From: Bacillota bacterium
Lineage (GTDB): Bacteria > Bacillota > Clostridia > Christensenellales > SZUA-584
Length of the DNA stretch: 64,000 nucleotides
Reading direction: 5' to 3'
NCBI GenBank assembly: GCA_023391105.1
Contig: JAEWBO010000041.1
Span: forward strand, 47,617 to 111,616
Position numbers and translations under genes: made by a program. This document shows, piece after piece, positions 33,454 through 43,034 of the stretch. How positions within the stretch are numbered: the first letter of the stretch is position 1; every line of letters starts with the position of its first letter. The notes beneath the pieces are model-generated. The model saw only the letters and a program-made list of their open reading frames with translations. It was not told where the DNA came from and ran no database searches.

Positions 33454-33490
33454 ATGCGATAGGAGGGTGCCTTTTGGCACCTTCCTGCAT
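33454..33490 (+). other. Intergenic hairpin between binding protein and ATPase
   Basis: AGGAGGGTGCC (33461-33471), loop TTTT, GGCACCTTCCT (33476-33486), extended by outer ATGC/GCAT. No T-run follows, so it is a partial terminator or an mRNA 3' stabiliser for the binding-protein message rather than a full stop. Confidence 0.65.
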
Positions 33491-33611
33491 AATGACAGCA
33501 TTCGTGGGTTTATTTAAGTAAAGAAGTCCGTTTTAGATAGCAGTCCATCATATTGATGCCACTGCTTTTGCGTTTTTTCTACCATATTTCAGATAAAGAA
33601 GGTGAAATACC

Positions 33612-35138
33612 TTGGATTATATTATTGAAATGCTTAATATCGTCAAGGAATTCCCGGGTATCCGCGCGAACGACAATGTCACGCTTCAGGTAAAAAAGGG
33701 AGAGATCCACGCGTTGCTCGGTGAAAACGGCGCCGGTAAAAGCACGCTGATGAGCGTTTTGTTTGGAATGTACAAGCCTGAAAGCGGCAGCATCCGCCTG
33801 CGCGGAGAGGAAGTGTCGATATCCGGGCCCAAAATGGCGAACTCATTGGGAATTGGTATGGTGCATCAGCATTTTATGCTGGTTCACAATTTTACTGTGC
33901 TCCAGAACATTATACTTGGTGTGGAAACCACACAAAATGGATTTCTAAAGTACGATGAAGCAAGAAAAAAAGTCGTTGCTCTCTCAGAGCAGTATGGCTT
34001 GAAGGTGGATCCGGATGCACTGATATCCGACATTACGGTCGGCATGCAGCAGCGTGTTGAGATACTCAAAATGCTTTACAGAGACAACGACATTCTTATA
34101 TTTGACGAACCCACAGCCGTGTTGACGCCTCAGGAGATCGATGAATTGATGGGGATCATGAAGAACCTTGCGGCAGAGGGAAAATCCATCGTATTCATAT
34201 CCCACAAGCTTGAAGAAATCAAGCGTGTGGCGGATCGCTGTACGGTGCTGCGTCTCGGTAAATGCGTGGGCACGGTCAACATATCGGATGTGACCGTAGA
34301 ACAGATGTCCGAAATGATGGTGGGACGCAAGGTTTTTTTAAATGTGGAAAAGAAGAACAGAGAAACCGGAGCTCCTGTTTTGGAGATCAGCAATCTTACG
34401 GTAAAGAGCGAAAACTCAACCAAAAACAAGGTGCATGATTTGAGCATGGAGGTTGGTCAGGGCGAGATCGTCTGTATTGCCGGTGTCGACGGTAACGGAC
34501 AATCGGAGCTCATTTATGCGATCACAGGCATTACACCTGCGGATAGCGGGACAATTAAGCTCAAAGGCGAGGACATCACCTCGCGCTCAATTCGATACAG
34601 GAACACACACGGTATGTCACACATTCCCGAAGACAGGCATAAATACGGGCTTGTGCTCGATTATAATCTTGCCGACAATCTGGTGCTGATGGAATACTTT
34701 GAACCGCGGTTTCAGTCAAAAGGGTTCAGAAAGCGTGACGAAATCGATAAATATGCCGAGAAGCTGATTGAGCGGTTTGATATCCGCAGCAGTGAGGGTG
34801 TGAATACAACGGCGCGCAGCATGTCCGGCGGCAATCAACAAAAGGCAATCGCCGCACGAGAAATCGGCAGAGATCCTGATTTGCTGCTTGCTGTTCAGCC
34901 TACACGCGGTCTTGACGTGGGTGCAATTGAGTACATGCACAAGCAAATCGTCAGTGCGCGAGACAACGGCAAGGCCGTTCTGGTGGTCTCGTTTGAGCTT
35001 TCCGAGGTCATGCAGCTTGCAGACAGAATACTTGTGATGTACGAGGGTGAAATTGTCGCCAATGTGAAGCCCGCTGATGTTACAGAGCAGGAGCTTGGCC
35101 TTTACATGGCTGGATCGAAAAGGGGTGAAGCGGTTTGA
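33612..35138 (+). CDS. Nucleoside ABC transporter, dual ATPase (NupO/YufO-like)
   Basis: 508-residue double ATP-binding protein. First half: Walker A GENGAGKST, signature ITVGMQQRVEIL, Walker B ILIFDEPTAVLTP. Second half: degenerate Walker A GVDGNGQSE and signature SMSGGNQQKA, as in sugar/nucleoside-type ATPases where the second site is modified. The TTG at 33612 sits behind GAAGGTG. The stop overlaps the permease start by four bases (TTGA). Energises uptake of the BMP ligand. Confidence 0.92.
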   Translation: MDYIIEMLNIVKEFPGIRANDNVTLQVKKGEIHALLGENGAGKSTLMSVLFGMYKPESGSIRLRGEEVSISGPKMANSLGIGMVHQHFMLVHNFTVLQNIILGVETTQNGFLKYDEARKKVVALSEQYGLKVDPDALISDITVGMQQRVEILKMLYRDNDILIFDEPTAVLTPQEIDELMGIMKNLAAEGKSIVFISHKLEEIKRVADRCTVLRLGKCVGTVNISDVTVEQMSEMMVGRKVFLNVEKKNRETGAPVLEISNLTVKSENSTKNKVHDLSMEVGQGEIVCIAGVDGNGQSELIYAITGITPADSGTIKLKGEDITSRSIRYRNTHGMSHIPEDRHKYGLVLDYNLADNLVLMEYFEPRFQSKGFRKRDEIDKYAEKLIERFDIRSSEGVNTTARSMSGGNQQKAIAAREIGRDPDLLLAVQPTRGLDVGAIEYMHKQIVSARDNGKAVLVVSFELSEVMQLADRILVMYEGEIVANVKPADVTEQELGLYMAGSKRGEAV

Positions 35139-36226
35139 ACAAAGGAAAATGGAGCGGGTTTCCAAAGCTGAATATCAGCAAAGCGGCAGGTCCCTTCTCG
35201 TCTGTCGGCGCTATCGTTGTGGGACTGCTGGTGGGGCTCATCATATTGCTGTTTGCGAATTCATCCAAAGCGTTTGAAGGCTTTGGCTTGATTTTGGGCG
35301 GCGGCTTGAAAAGCTCTAAGGATTTTGGCAATGTGCTTTATTATGCCACGCCGATCATCATGACAGGCTTATCCGTGGCTTTCGCGTTCCGCACGAGCCT
35401 CTTTAATATCGGTGCTTCCGGTCAGTTTATCATGGGCGCTTTTGGGGCGGTTCTTGTGGGTGTGCTGGGTACCGGACTTGGCTCATTCCAATGGGTGGTT
35501 GCGCTGCTGGCTGCCATGGTATTTGGTGCGTTATGGGCGCTGCTGCCCGGTTTGCTGCAGGCTTACCGTAATGTGAACATCGTCATATCGTGCATCATGA
35601 CCAACTACATCGGTATGTATCTGGTGAACTGGATGGTGAAGGGAACCGTTTATAACCAGCTGACAAACCGTTCAATGACAGTGGCTGAAACGGCGAACGT
35701 ACCCAAATTGGGATTGGATCAGCTATTCCCCGGCTCCAGCGCCAATGGCGGTATCGTTATTGCCATTATCATAGCGATCGTGATTTACATACTGCTCAAC
35801 AAAACCACGTTTGGCTACGAGCTTAAGGCCTGCGGCTTCAACCGATACGCAAGCCGTTATGCGGGCATCAACGAGAAAAGAGCCATCGTGATGTCGATGC
35901 TGATCTCGGGCGCGCTCGCGGGCATCGGCGGCGGACTGCTGTATCTTGCGGGCAGCGGCAAATATATCGCCGTGGAGGATGTGTTGGCTGTTGAAGGCTT
36001 TACCGGTATTTCGGTGGCGCTGCTTGGCATGTCGCATCCCATCGGGACGCTTTTTGCCGGTCTGTTTATCGCATATATCACCATCGGCGGCTCATATATG
36101 CAGCTTGCGGGCTTCGTTCCGGAAATCATCGATATTATCACAGCGGTGATTATCTACTTTGCCGCGTTTGCACTCATTTTGCGCAGCGTGCTTAAGCGAA
36201 TACGCACACGAAAGGAAGGTGACTGA
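35135..36226 (+). CDS. Nucleoside ABC transporter permease 1 (NupP/YufP-like)
   Basis: 363-residue membrane permease of the BPD_transp_2 family with about ten helices. The NIGASGQFIMGAFGA segment and GINEKRAIVMSMLISGALAGIGG are typical of the family. TTG start at 35135 overlaps the ATPase stop; SD GGGGTG. It ends two bases before the next permease. Confidence 0.9.
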   Translation: MNKGKWSGFPKLNISKAAGPFSSVGAIVVGLLVGLIILLFANSSKAFEGFGLILGGGLKSSKDFGNVLYYATPIIMTGLSVAFAFRTSLFNIGASGQFIMGAFGAVLVGVLGTGLGSFQWVVALLAAMVFGALWALLPGLLQAYRNVNIVISCIMTNYIGMYLVNWMVKGTVYNQLTNRSMTVAETANVPKLGLDQLFPGSSANGGIVIAIIIAIVIYILLNKTTFGYELKACGFNRYASRYAGINEKRAIVMSMLISGALAGIGGGLLYLAGSGKYIAVEDVLAVEGFTGISVALLGMSHPIGTLFAGLFIAYITIGGSYMQLAGFVPEIIDIITAVIIYFAAFALILRSVLKRIRTRKEGD

Positions 36227-36228
36227 TC

Positions 36229-37188
36229 GTGGATCTCGTTTATTTTCTCGTTCAACAGACAATGTTCTTTACTATTCCGTTGCTCGTGGTGGCGCTAGGT
36301 GGCATGTTCTCAGAACGCAGCGGCGTGATCAATATTGCGCTGGAAGGTATTATGGTTGCGGGCGGTTTTTGCAGTATCCTTTTTATCAGCATAATGCAGG
36401 ATACGATGTCGGGTCAAATGCTGCTGCTTCTCGCCGTCGTTGTTGCGATGGTATCTGGCGCGGTCTTTTCGCTGCTGCACGCATATGCGTCTATCAACAT
36501 GAAGGCCGATCAGACGATCAGCGGTACGGCTCTTAATCTGCTGGCTCCCGCGCTCGCCATATTTTTGGCGAGAATGATCCAGCCGTCCGGTGTGCAGCAG
36601 ATCAATTTCACCAATACGTTCCGGATCGACAAAGTCCCCGTTCTGGGGGACATACCCGTTCTGGGGAACCTGTTTTTCCAGAACACCTATATCACGACGT
36701 ATCTCGGTGTGGTCATATTGATCATTGCGGCTATCGTTTTGTATCGGACGAAGTTCGGTCTACGTATGCGCGCGTGTGGCGAACATCCGCAGGCGGCGGA
36801 CGTGGTGGGCGTCAGCGTTTACAAAATGCGTTATGCAGGCGTGATGATTTCGGGCGCGCTGGCGGGTCTCGGCGGATTGATTTTTGTGGTCACCACCTCG
36901 ACGAACTTTAACGCCACTGTGTCGGGATACGGCTTCCTTGCCTTGGCGGTGCTGATATTCGGGCAGTGGAAACCGTATAGGATTGCGGGCGCAGCGTTGT
37001 TTTTCGGCCTCATGAAAACAATCGCGGCGACATATTCGGCTGTGCCTTTCCTTGCTGGTCTGCCGATCAGCGGTTATTTCTATAAGATGATACCGTATGT
37101 TGCAACCTTGATCGTGCTTGTGTTCAGCTCCAAGAAATCTCAGGCCCCAAGGGCTGAAGGCATTCCGTATGACAAAGGAGCAAGATAA
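36229..37188 (+). CDS. Nucleoside ABC transporter permease 2 (NupQ/YufQ-like)
   Basis: 319 residues, second permease of the pair, BPD_transp_2 family. GVINIALEGIMVAGGF near residue 28 and VSVYKMRYAGVMISGALAGLGG near residue 195 are the family landmarks. The GTG at 36229 follows SD AAGGAAGG; the ATG further in has none. Last gene of the transporter operon, closed by a GC-rich terminator. Confidence 0.9.
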   Translation: MDLVYFLVQQTMFFTIPLLVVALGGMFSERSGVINIALEGIMVAGGFCSILFISIMQDTMSGQMLLLLAVVVAMVSGAVFSLLHAYASINMKADQTISGTALNLLAPALAIFLARMIQPSGVQQINFTNTFRIDKVPVLGDIPVLGNLFFQNTYITTYLGVVILIIAAIVLYRTKFGLRMRACGEHPQAADVVGVSVYKMRYAGVMISGALAGLGGLIFVVTTSTNFNATVSGYGFLALAVLIFGQWKPYRIAGAALFFGLMKTIAATYSAVPFLAGLPISGYFYKMIPYVATLIVLVFSSKKSQAPRAEGIPYDKGAR

Positions 37189-37201
37189 AGACTTTTTAAG
37201 C

Positions 37202-37240
37202 GGCCGGCCACTTCGAATGAAGCGTCCGGCCTTTTTATTT
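37202..37240 (+). terminator. Terminator of the BMP transporter operon
   Basis: GGCCGG (37202-37207) and CCGGCC (37226-37231), with inner CTTC/GAAG, form the stem; TTTTTATTT follows. xdhC converges from the other side. Confidence 0.85.
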
Positions 37241-37260
37241 CCTTAGCTGCTGTGCAATTG

Positions 37261-38043
37261 TCACCTTGATTTCATGTGCGCGAGCGTTCCTTCGTTTCTC
37301 ACAAGCAGAATTTCGCTGATGATGCTCAGTGCCACTTCGGCGGGCTGCCCACCGCCCAACGCGATGCCGATAGGGGAGTAGACGGCATCCAGCTTTTCCT
37401 GCGAAATGCCCTGCTGCCGTAGATTTTCCATCATGACCGCCACCTTGTTCCGGCTGCCGATCACGCCAATGTACTTTGGATTCTTCTGTATAAGGTGATA
37501 TAGCGCGACTTCATCGCACTTGTGGCCGCGTGTGGCAATCACCACATAGGTGGATTCGGGCGCAAAGCGAAGCTTCTCACATTCTTCTGCGATATCGCCG
37601 ACGTGTATGCTCTTGGCATCCGGATAGTGCTGATTCGAGGCGACTTCGGCTCTGTCGTCCACCACGACCACATCATACCCCAAGACCTTTGCATACTGAT
37701 ACATTGCCTGGCCGATATGCCCCGCGCCTACCAGCACGAGCTGTGTGGTCGGCATGTAGACCTTGATGAATATTTCTACATGACCGCCGCATTCCATGCC
37801 AAGATCCTTTTTAAGATCATACTGCACGGCATGGCTAAAGCCGCGGCTGATGCTTTCCTGCGCTTTTTTGACCGAGACAAATTCTAGGTTGCCGCCGCCG
37901 ATGGTGCCGCCAATGTTGCCGGACGCATCCACAAGCATTTCCTTGCCAACCTCGGCAGGGGTGGAGCCGCACGCTGCCGTGACGGTCACGAGCGCCACTG
38001 CTTTGTTCTGTTTTATCAATTCCGGAATACGTTCTATAAGCAT
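37261..38043 (-). CDS. XdhC/CoxI-family Mo-hydroxylase maturation factor
   Basis: 260 residues. XdhC proteins bind molybdenum cofactor, promote its sulfuration and deliver it to xanthine-dehydrogenase-type enzymes. The N-terminal XdhC_CoxI motif TAACGSTPAEVGKEMLV and GGTIGGGNLE, and a C-terminal Rossmann domain (LVLVGAGHIGQAMYQYA) ending ALGGGQPAEVALSI, are intact. SD GAGGAG. It is divergent from the ygeY operon, and a Mo-hydroxylase subunit gene is not in the window. Its presence links the ygeY cluster to purine hydroxylation. Confidence 0.9.
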   Translation of the reverse strand: MLIERIPELIKQNKAVALVTVTAACGSTPAEVGKEMLVDASGNIGGTIGGGNLEFVSVKKAQESISRGFSHAVQYDLKKDLGMECGGHVEIFIKVYMPTTQLVLVGAGHIGQAMYQYAKVLGYDVVVVDDRAEVASNQHYPDAKSIHVGDIAEECEKLRFAPESTYVVIATRGHKCDEVALYHLIQKNPKYIGVIGSRNKVAVMMENLRQQGISQEKLDAVYSPIGIALGGGQPAEVALSIISEILLVRNEGTLAHMKSR

Positions 38044-38143
38044 TTATTGTCTCCTCGTATATAAGAATTCAGCTTCATTTTAATCCAAAGCGCTGTGGCT
38101 GACAATGTGCAAACTTTTGTGATATTGACCAAGCGTCTGTCTC

Positions 38144-38172
38144 TTGACAAATATATGGATTGGTGTTACATT
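38144..38172 (+). promoter_or_regulatory. Sigma-A promoter of the ygeY operon
   Basis: Perfect TTGACA (38144-38149), 17 bases, TACATT (38167-38172) with TGT upstream (extended -10). The predicted leader to the ATG at 38316 is about 136 bases and contains the hairpin at 38257-38284. Confidence 0.75.
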
Positions 38173-38256
38173 CAAATCATAAAAATAGTTTGATAATTAA
38201 AAAGTTTTTGTATTTAAAATATTTATTACATCGTAGTAAAATAAACTTCAGTATGG

Positions 38257-38284
38257 AATGAGGCAAGCCTTTGGTTGTCTCATT
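38257..38284 (+). promoter_or_regulatory. Leader hairpin / inverted repeat before ygeY
   Basis: AATGAGGCAA (38257-38266), 8-base loop, TTGTCTCATT (38275-38284): ten pairs counting one G-T. It lies in the predicted ygeY leader, 31 bases before the start codon. It is not followed by a T-run, so it is not a typical terminator; it could be an operator or an RNA element. Confidence 0.5.
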
Positions 38285-38315
38285 AAAATTATACAAGGAA
38301 ATAAGGAGCACCATC

Positions 38316-39515
38316 ATGGATTTTACATTGATCAAACAAAAAGCCGGTGAATATGAAAAACTAATGACGAAGTTTCTGCGAGATTTAATCGCGATTCCCG
38401 GAGAGAGAGCGGGAGAAGAAAAGGTCATTCAGCGCATCAAACAGGAAATGACAGCTGTTGGATTCGACAGAATTGTTATCGATGACATGGGCAACATACT
38501 CGGATATATGGGTGACGGAGATAAGATCATCGCCTATGATGCGCACATCGATACGGTGGGAATCGGTAACAGAGACAATTGGGAATTCGACCCGTACGCG
38601 GGTTTTGAAAACGATGAAGAGATTGGCGGCAGGGGCGCTTCGGATCAGCTGGGCGGCATCGTGAGCGCGGTATACGGCGCAAAGATCATGAAGGATTTAG
38701 GGTTGCTTGCGGGCTATACGGTGCTCGTCGCCGGCACGGTGCAGGAGGAAGACTGCGACGGTCTTTGCTGGCAATACATCATCAACGAAGACAAGGTGAC
38801 GCCGGAATTTGTGGTGATCACGGAACCGACTGACGGCAACATATACAGAGGCCAGCGCGGCCGCATGGAGATTCGCGTGGATGTCAAGGGCATTTCATGC
38901 CATGGCTCGGCGCCCGAAAGAGGTGACAACGCGATATATAAAATGGCGGAGATCATCTCCGAAGTTAAGGAGCTCAATGAGCGGCTGCATTTCGACGCGT
39001 TCCTAGGCAAAGGCACGCTGGCGGTATCCGAAATATTCTATACATCACCGTCGCGCTGCGCGGTGGCAGACAGCTGCGCCATTTCGATTGACAGGCGTTT
39101 GACGGACGGTGAAACCTATCAGTCCGCACTCGAAGAGATCAGCGCGCTGCCCGCTGTGCAGAAATACAACGCAGTTGTATCGATGTACAAATACGACAGA
39201 CCGGCTTACACAGGTCTTGTGTATCCCACGGACTGCTATTTCCCGACATGGGTGTCTCCGGCGGATCACATCACCACGCTTTCCATGGTGGAGGCGTATG
39301 AAGGCATGTATGGCACACCCGTCGTGGACAAATGGACGTTCTCCACAAACGGCGTTTCTATCATGGGCCGATACGGCATTCCGTGTATCGGCTTTGGACC
39401 CGGTAAAGAAGCGCAGGCGCACGCGCCCAATGAAAAGACATGGAAGGCCGATCTCGTGAAATGTGCGGCTGTATACGCGGCGCTGCCCGAATGCTATAAA
39501 AAAAGAGACAAATAA
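38316..39515 (+). CDS. ygeY: YgeY-type M20 family metallohydrolase
   Basis: 399-residue zinc aminoacylase/peptidase-like hydrolase of the YgeY (selenium-metabolism-linked) group. The start at 38316 has AAGGAG upstream; the frame extends to 38271 without an SD. M20 features are IAYDAHIDTVGIG (metal His and Asp), VQEEDCDG (catalytic Glu), VITEPTDG and a dimerisation domain with CHGSAPERGDNAIYK, then FGPGKEAQAHAPNE with the last His. In recent work on anaerobic uric-acid degradation ygeY belongs to the required gene set. First gene of the operon. Confidence 0.92.
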   Translation: MDFTLIKQKAGEYEKLMTKFLRDLIAIPGERAGEEKVIQRIKQEMTAVGFDRIVIDDMGNILGYMGDGDKIIAYDAHIDTVGIGNRDNWEFDPYAGFENDEEIGGRGASDQLGGIVSAVYGAKIMKDLGLLAGYTVLVAGTVQEEDCDGLCWQYIINEDKVTPEFVVITEPTDGNIYRGQRGRMEIRVDVKGISCHGSAPERGDNAIYKMAEIISEVKELNERLHFDAFLGKGTLAVSEIFYTSPSRCAVADSCAISIDRRLTDGETYQSALEEISALPAVQKYNAVVSMYKYDRPAYTGLVYPTDCYFPTWVSPADHITTLSMVEAYEGMYGTPVVDKWTFSTNGVSIMGRYGIPCIGFGPGKEAQAHAPNEKTWKADLVKCAAVYAALPECYKKRDK

Positions 39516-39530
39516 CGGAGGAATAGCGAA

Positions 39531-40724
39531 ATGAACGATATGAATAAAATGATAGAAGAATTAAAGGCGCTTCAATTAAAGGATATGTACGAAAATGACT
39601 TTTTCCTGACATGGGAAAAGTCTGATGATGAAATACAGGGCGTTTTTCAGGTCGCCGAGCTGCTTCGCAAAATGAGAGAGAACAACATCTCCTCGAAAAT
39701 CTTTGACAGCGGCCTTGCAATATCTCTTTTCAGAGACAACTCCACACGCACTCGCTTCAGCTTCGCGAGCGCCTGCAATCTGCTGGGACTCACCGTGCAG
39801 GATTTGGACGAAGGAAAATCGCAGATCGCCCACGGCGAAACGGTGCGCGAAACGGCCAATATGATATCGTTCATGGCGGACGTGATCGGCATTCGCGACG
39901 ATATGTATATCGGCAAAGGCAACACATACATGCGCGACGTGTCCGGCTTCGTGAAGCAGGGCTATGAAGACGGCGTGCTCGAACAACGTCCCACGCTGGT
40001 CAATCTCCAGTGCGATATCGACCACCCGACGCAATCCATGGCGGATATGCTGCATATAATTAAGGAATTCGGCGGCGTGGACAACTTAAAAGGTAAGAAG
40101 ATCGCCATGACATGGGCGTACTCGCCGTCTTACGGCAAGCCGCTTTCGGTGCCGCAGGGCGTGATCGGTCTCATGACGCGCTTTGGCATGGACGTGACAT
40201 TGGCGCATCCCGAAGGCTACGAAGTGATGAGTGATGTGGAAGAGGTCGCGAAGAAGAACGCGGCGGCTTCAGGCGGCAGCTTCACCAGGACAAACAGCAT
40301 GAGCGAAGCGTTCAAGGATGCCGACATCGTGTATCCCAAGAGCTGGGCACCGTTCGCCGCGATGGAGAAAAGAACGGTCATGTATGGCAACGGCGATTTT
40401 GATGGTATCAAAGCGCTGGAGAAAGAGCTGCTGGCTCAGAACGCGCAGCATAAGGATTGGGAATGTACAGAAGAGATGATGAGCCTGACGAAGGATAAGA
40501 AGGCACTGTATCTGCACTGCCTGCCCGCTGATATCACCGGCGTGTCCTGCGAACAGGGCGAGGTGGCCGCGAGCGTGTTCGACAGATACAGAATACCGCT
40601 TTATAAAGAAGCCGGCAACAAGCCGTATATCATCGCCGCGATGATACTGCTTGGCAAGGTGAAAGATCCGGCTGCCGTTTTAGGCAATTTAATCAGCAAA
40701 GCATCTACAAGATGGATAGGATGA
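39531..40724 (+). CDS. ygeW: Knotted carbamoyltransferase YgeW
   Basis: Aspartate/ornithine-transcarbamylase-fold enzyme of the YgeW group, 397 residues, longer than OTCase. The carbamoyl-phosphate loop FRDNSTRTRFSFAS and the later DIDHPTQSMADM and LHCLPADITG blocks are present. The natural acceptor is uncertain. Running in reverse, it could release carbamoyl phosphate for the adjacent carbamate kinase. SD CGGAGGA. It lies 15 bases after ygeY. Confidence 0.92.
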   Translation: MNDMNKMIEELKALQLKDMYENDFFLTWEKSDDEIQGVFQVAELLRKMRENNISSKIFDSGLAISLFRDNSTRTRFSFASACNLLGLTVQDLDEGKSQIAHGETVRETANMISFMADVIGIRDDMYIGKGNTYMRDVSGFVKQGYEDGVLEQRPTLVNLQCDIDHPTQSMADMLHIIKEFGGVDNLKGKKIAMTWAYSPSYGKPLSVPQGVIGLMTRFGMDVTLAHPEGYEVMSDVEEVAKKNAAASGGSFTRTNSMSEAFKDADIVYPKSWAPFAAMEKRTVMYGNGDFDGIKALEKELLAQNAQHKDWECTEEMMSLTKDKKALYLHCLPADITGVSCEQGEVAASVFDRYRIPLYKEAGNKPYIIAAMILLGKVKDPAAVLGNLISKASTRWIG

Positions 40725-40730
40725 TCACAC

Positions 40731-41657
40731 GTGAATAAAAGAATAGTCATTGCCCTTGGGGGCAATGCTTTGGGAGAAAGCCTGTCGGAGCAGATGGTGG
40801 CCGTCAGAAGAACAAGCAAAAAAATCGTGGAGCTTGTGAAAGACGGCTATCAGGTTGTGGTCACGCATGGCAACGGTCCGCAGGTCGGCCTCGTAACCGA
40901 TTGCTTCGACACCTATAAAATCGATCATGAGATCGATGATTTTACGATGTCCGTGTGCGTGAGCATCACGCAAGGATACATCGGTTACGATCTGCAGAAT
41001 ATGCTGCGTGAGGAGCTATTGAATCAGGGTTTGGAAATACCGGTATCGACGGTGATCACACAGGTCATCGTCGACCCGGATGACCCGGCTTTTCAAGAAC
41101 CGACGAAACCCATCGGCCTCTATTTAACGGAGGAGCAAGCCGAGAAGCGCCGTCAGATGGGTGAGCAGTTGGTCAAGTATCCAAAGGGCTACCGGCAGGT
41201 GGTCGCGTCGCCTGAGCCACAGCACATCGTGGAAAGCGAAACGATCAAAGTGTTGCTGGAAGCGGGTCAGGTGGTCATCGCTTGCGGCGGCGGGGGCATT
41301 CCCGTTAAGCTGATCGGTAATCGCTTAAAAGGTGTGGAGGCGATTATCGACAAGGACTTCACGAGCGCTAAACTCGCAAAATTGATTGATTCGGACTATT
41401 TTGTTATACTGACAGCAGTGGAAAAAGTGGCGCTCAACTTCGGCAAAGAAGACGAACAATGGCTCGACAAGCTCACTTGTGAGCAGGCTCAAAAATACAT
41501 CGAGCAGGATCAATTCGGCAAAGGCTCCATGCTTCCAAAGGTTAGGGCGGCAATGCGTGTCGTGACGGAAAAGCCCTCGTGCAAGACGCTTATCACGTCG
41601 CTTGAAGGCCTGATAGACGGGCTTGCCGGCAAAACGGGAACGGTTATTGTGCCATAA
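40731..41657 (+). CDS. arcC: Carbamate kinase
   Basis: 308 residues. Converts carbamoyl phosphate and ADP to ATP, ammonia and CO2, an energy-yielding step in fermentation. N-terminal IVIALGGNALG, VVTHGNGPQVG, the PTKPIG segment and VIACGGGGIPV match the family. GTG in frame at 40731; the gene starts 6 bases after ygeW with no strong SD, so translation may be coupled. Its position suggests substrate-level phosphorylation during purine-ring breakdown. Confidence 0.93.
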   Translation: MNKRIVIALGGNALGESLSEQMVAVRRTSKKIVELVKDGYQVVVTHGNGPQVGLVTDCFDTYKIDHEIDDFTMSVCVSITQGYIGYDLQNMLREELLNQGLEIPVSTVITQVIVDPDDPAFQEPTKPIGLYLTEEQAEKRRQMGEQLVKYPKGYRQVVASPEPQHIVESETIKVLLEAGQVVIACGGGGIPVKLIGNRLKGVEAIIDKDFTSAKLAKLIDSDYFVILTAVEKVALNFGKEDEQWLDKLTCEQAQKYIEQDQFGKGSMLPKVRAAMRVVTEKPSCKTLITSLEGLIDGLAGKTGTVIVP

Positions 41658-41677
41658 CAAGAGGAAAGGATACGGTT

Positions 41678-43003
41678 ATGATACTGATTGGCAACGGAAA
41701 ATTGATCACTCAGAATGAGACATGCCCGCTGATTGAGGACGGCTGCGTCGTTGTGGACGCAAATGTGATTGCGGATTTTGGCACAACGCAGGAGATGAAG
41801 CAAAAATATCCGCAGGGTACGTTTTATGACGCCGCAGGGCGTGTGATTATGCCGGGGCTTATCAATACGCACGGCCATATCTACAGCGCGTTTGCGCGCG
41901 GCATGATATTAAAGGACAGCAAGGTATCCAAGAACTTTTCGCAGATACTTGAAAATTTATGGTGGCGCGTCGATAGGGCGCTCCAATTGCCCGAAATCGA
42001 GTACAGCGCGTACGCCACGTATATTGAAGGCATTAAAAACGGCGTGACAACGGTATACGACCATCACGCGAGCGCGGGGCACGTGCCGGACAGCTTGTTC
42101 ACCATTGCGGATGTCGCGAAGAAGCTAGGCGTGCGCACATCGCTTTGCTACGAGGTCTCCGACAGAGACGGGAAGGAAATTGCGGAGCTGGGCATTAAAG
42201 AAAATGCCGATTTCATTAAATACGCAAATGAACAAGACAATGATATGATCAAGGGGCTGTTTGGCTTGCATGCATCATTCACGCTGTCTGATAAAACACT
42301 GGAAAAATGCGTGGTGGCAGCAAACGGGGCAGGATTTCACGTTCATGCGGCAGAAGGCATAGACGACCTCTACGACAGCTTGGAGAAGTACGGCAAGCGC
42401 GTGGTGGAACGGCTTTTTGACGCAAAGATTTTGGGCTCGCAAACACTCGCCGTGCATTGCATCCATATCAACGGACGCGAGATGGATATTTTGAAGCATA
42501 CGGATACCATGGTGGTGCACAATCCCGAATCCAACATGGGCAACGCTGTGGGATGCTCCGCCGTGCTTCAGATGATGGATAAAGGCATATTGATGGGGCT
42601 TGGTACAGACGGCTACACCACGGACATGCTTGAAACGTTCAAGGTGGCGAATATATTGCACAAGCACAACATGGGCGATCCCAGCGTCGCTTGGGGCGAG
42701 ACCGCGCAGATGCTGCTAAAAAACAATGCGGCAATTTGCGCGCGACATTTCGAAAAACCGCTTGGTATCATCAAAAAGGGCGCGTTGGCGGATATCATTG
42801 TCGTGGATTATGATGCGCCGACGCCCATCACGGCGGACAATATCGCCTCCCATATTTTGTTCGGCATGATGGGGAGAAGTGTTGTCTCGACCATGATTAA
42901 CGGCGAGTTTGTGATGAAGAATCGCGAGATCGTGACGGTGGATGAACGCAAAGTGATGAAAAAGACGCGTGAAATCGCAATCGATTTCTGGAAAAGAGTT
43001 TGA
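41678..43003 (+). CDS. ssnA: SsnA-type amidohydrolase
   Basis: 441-residue cytosine-deaminase-like metal amidohydrolase of the SsnA group. Metal motifs: PGLINTHGHIYS (HxH; the first His of the pair is followed by GH), HVHAAEGIDD, VHCIHINGREMD and GLGTDGYTTDM with the catalytic Asp. SD AGGAAAGG. SsnA is part of the gene set linked to anaerobic urate/purine degradation; the exact substrate is not settled by the sequence. Confidence 0.9.
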   Translation: MILIGNGKLITQNETCPLIEDGCVVVDANVIADFGTTQEMKQKYPQGTFYDAAGRVIMPGLINTHGHIYSAFARGMILKDSKVSKNFSQILENLWWRVDRALQLPEIEYSAYATYIEGIKNGVTTVYDHHASAGHVPDSLFTIADVAKKLGVRTSLCYEVSDRDGKEIAELGIKENADFIKYANEQDNDMIKGLFGLHASFTLSDKTLEKCVVAANGAGFHVHAAEGIDDLYDSLEKYGKRVVERLFDAKILGSQTLAVHCIHINGREMDILKHTDTMVVHNPESNMGNAVGCSAVLQMMDKGILMGLGTDGYTTDMLETFKVANILHKHNMGDPSVAWGETAQMLLKNNAAICARHFEKPLGIIKKGALADIIVVDYDAPTPITADNIASHILFGMMGRSVVSTMINGEFVMKNREIVTVDERKVMKKTREIAIDFWKRV

Positions 43004-43034
43004 GTGACGAACGTTTAGATACAGGGGGCCCATC

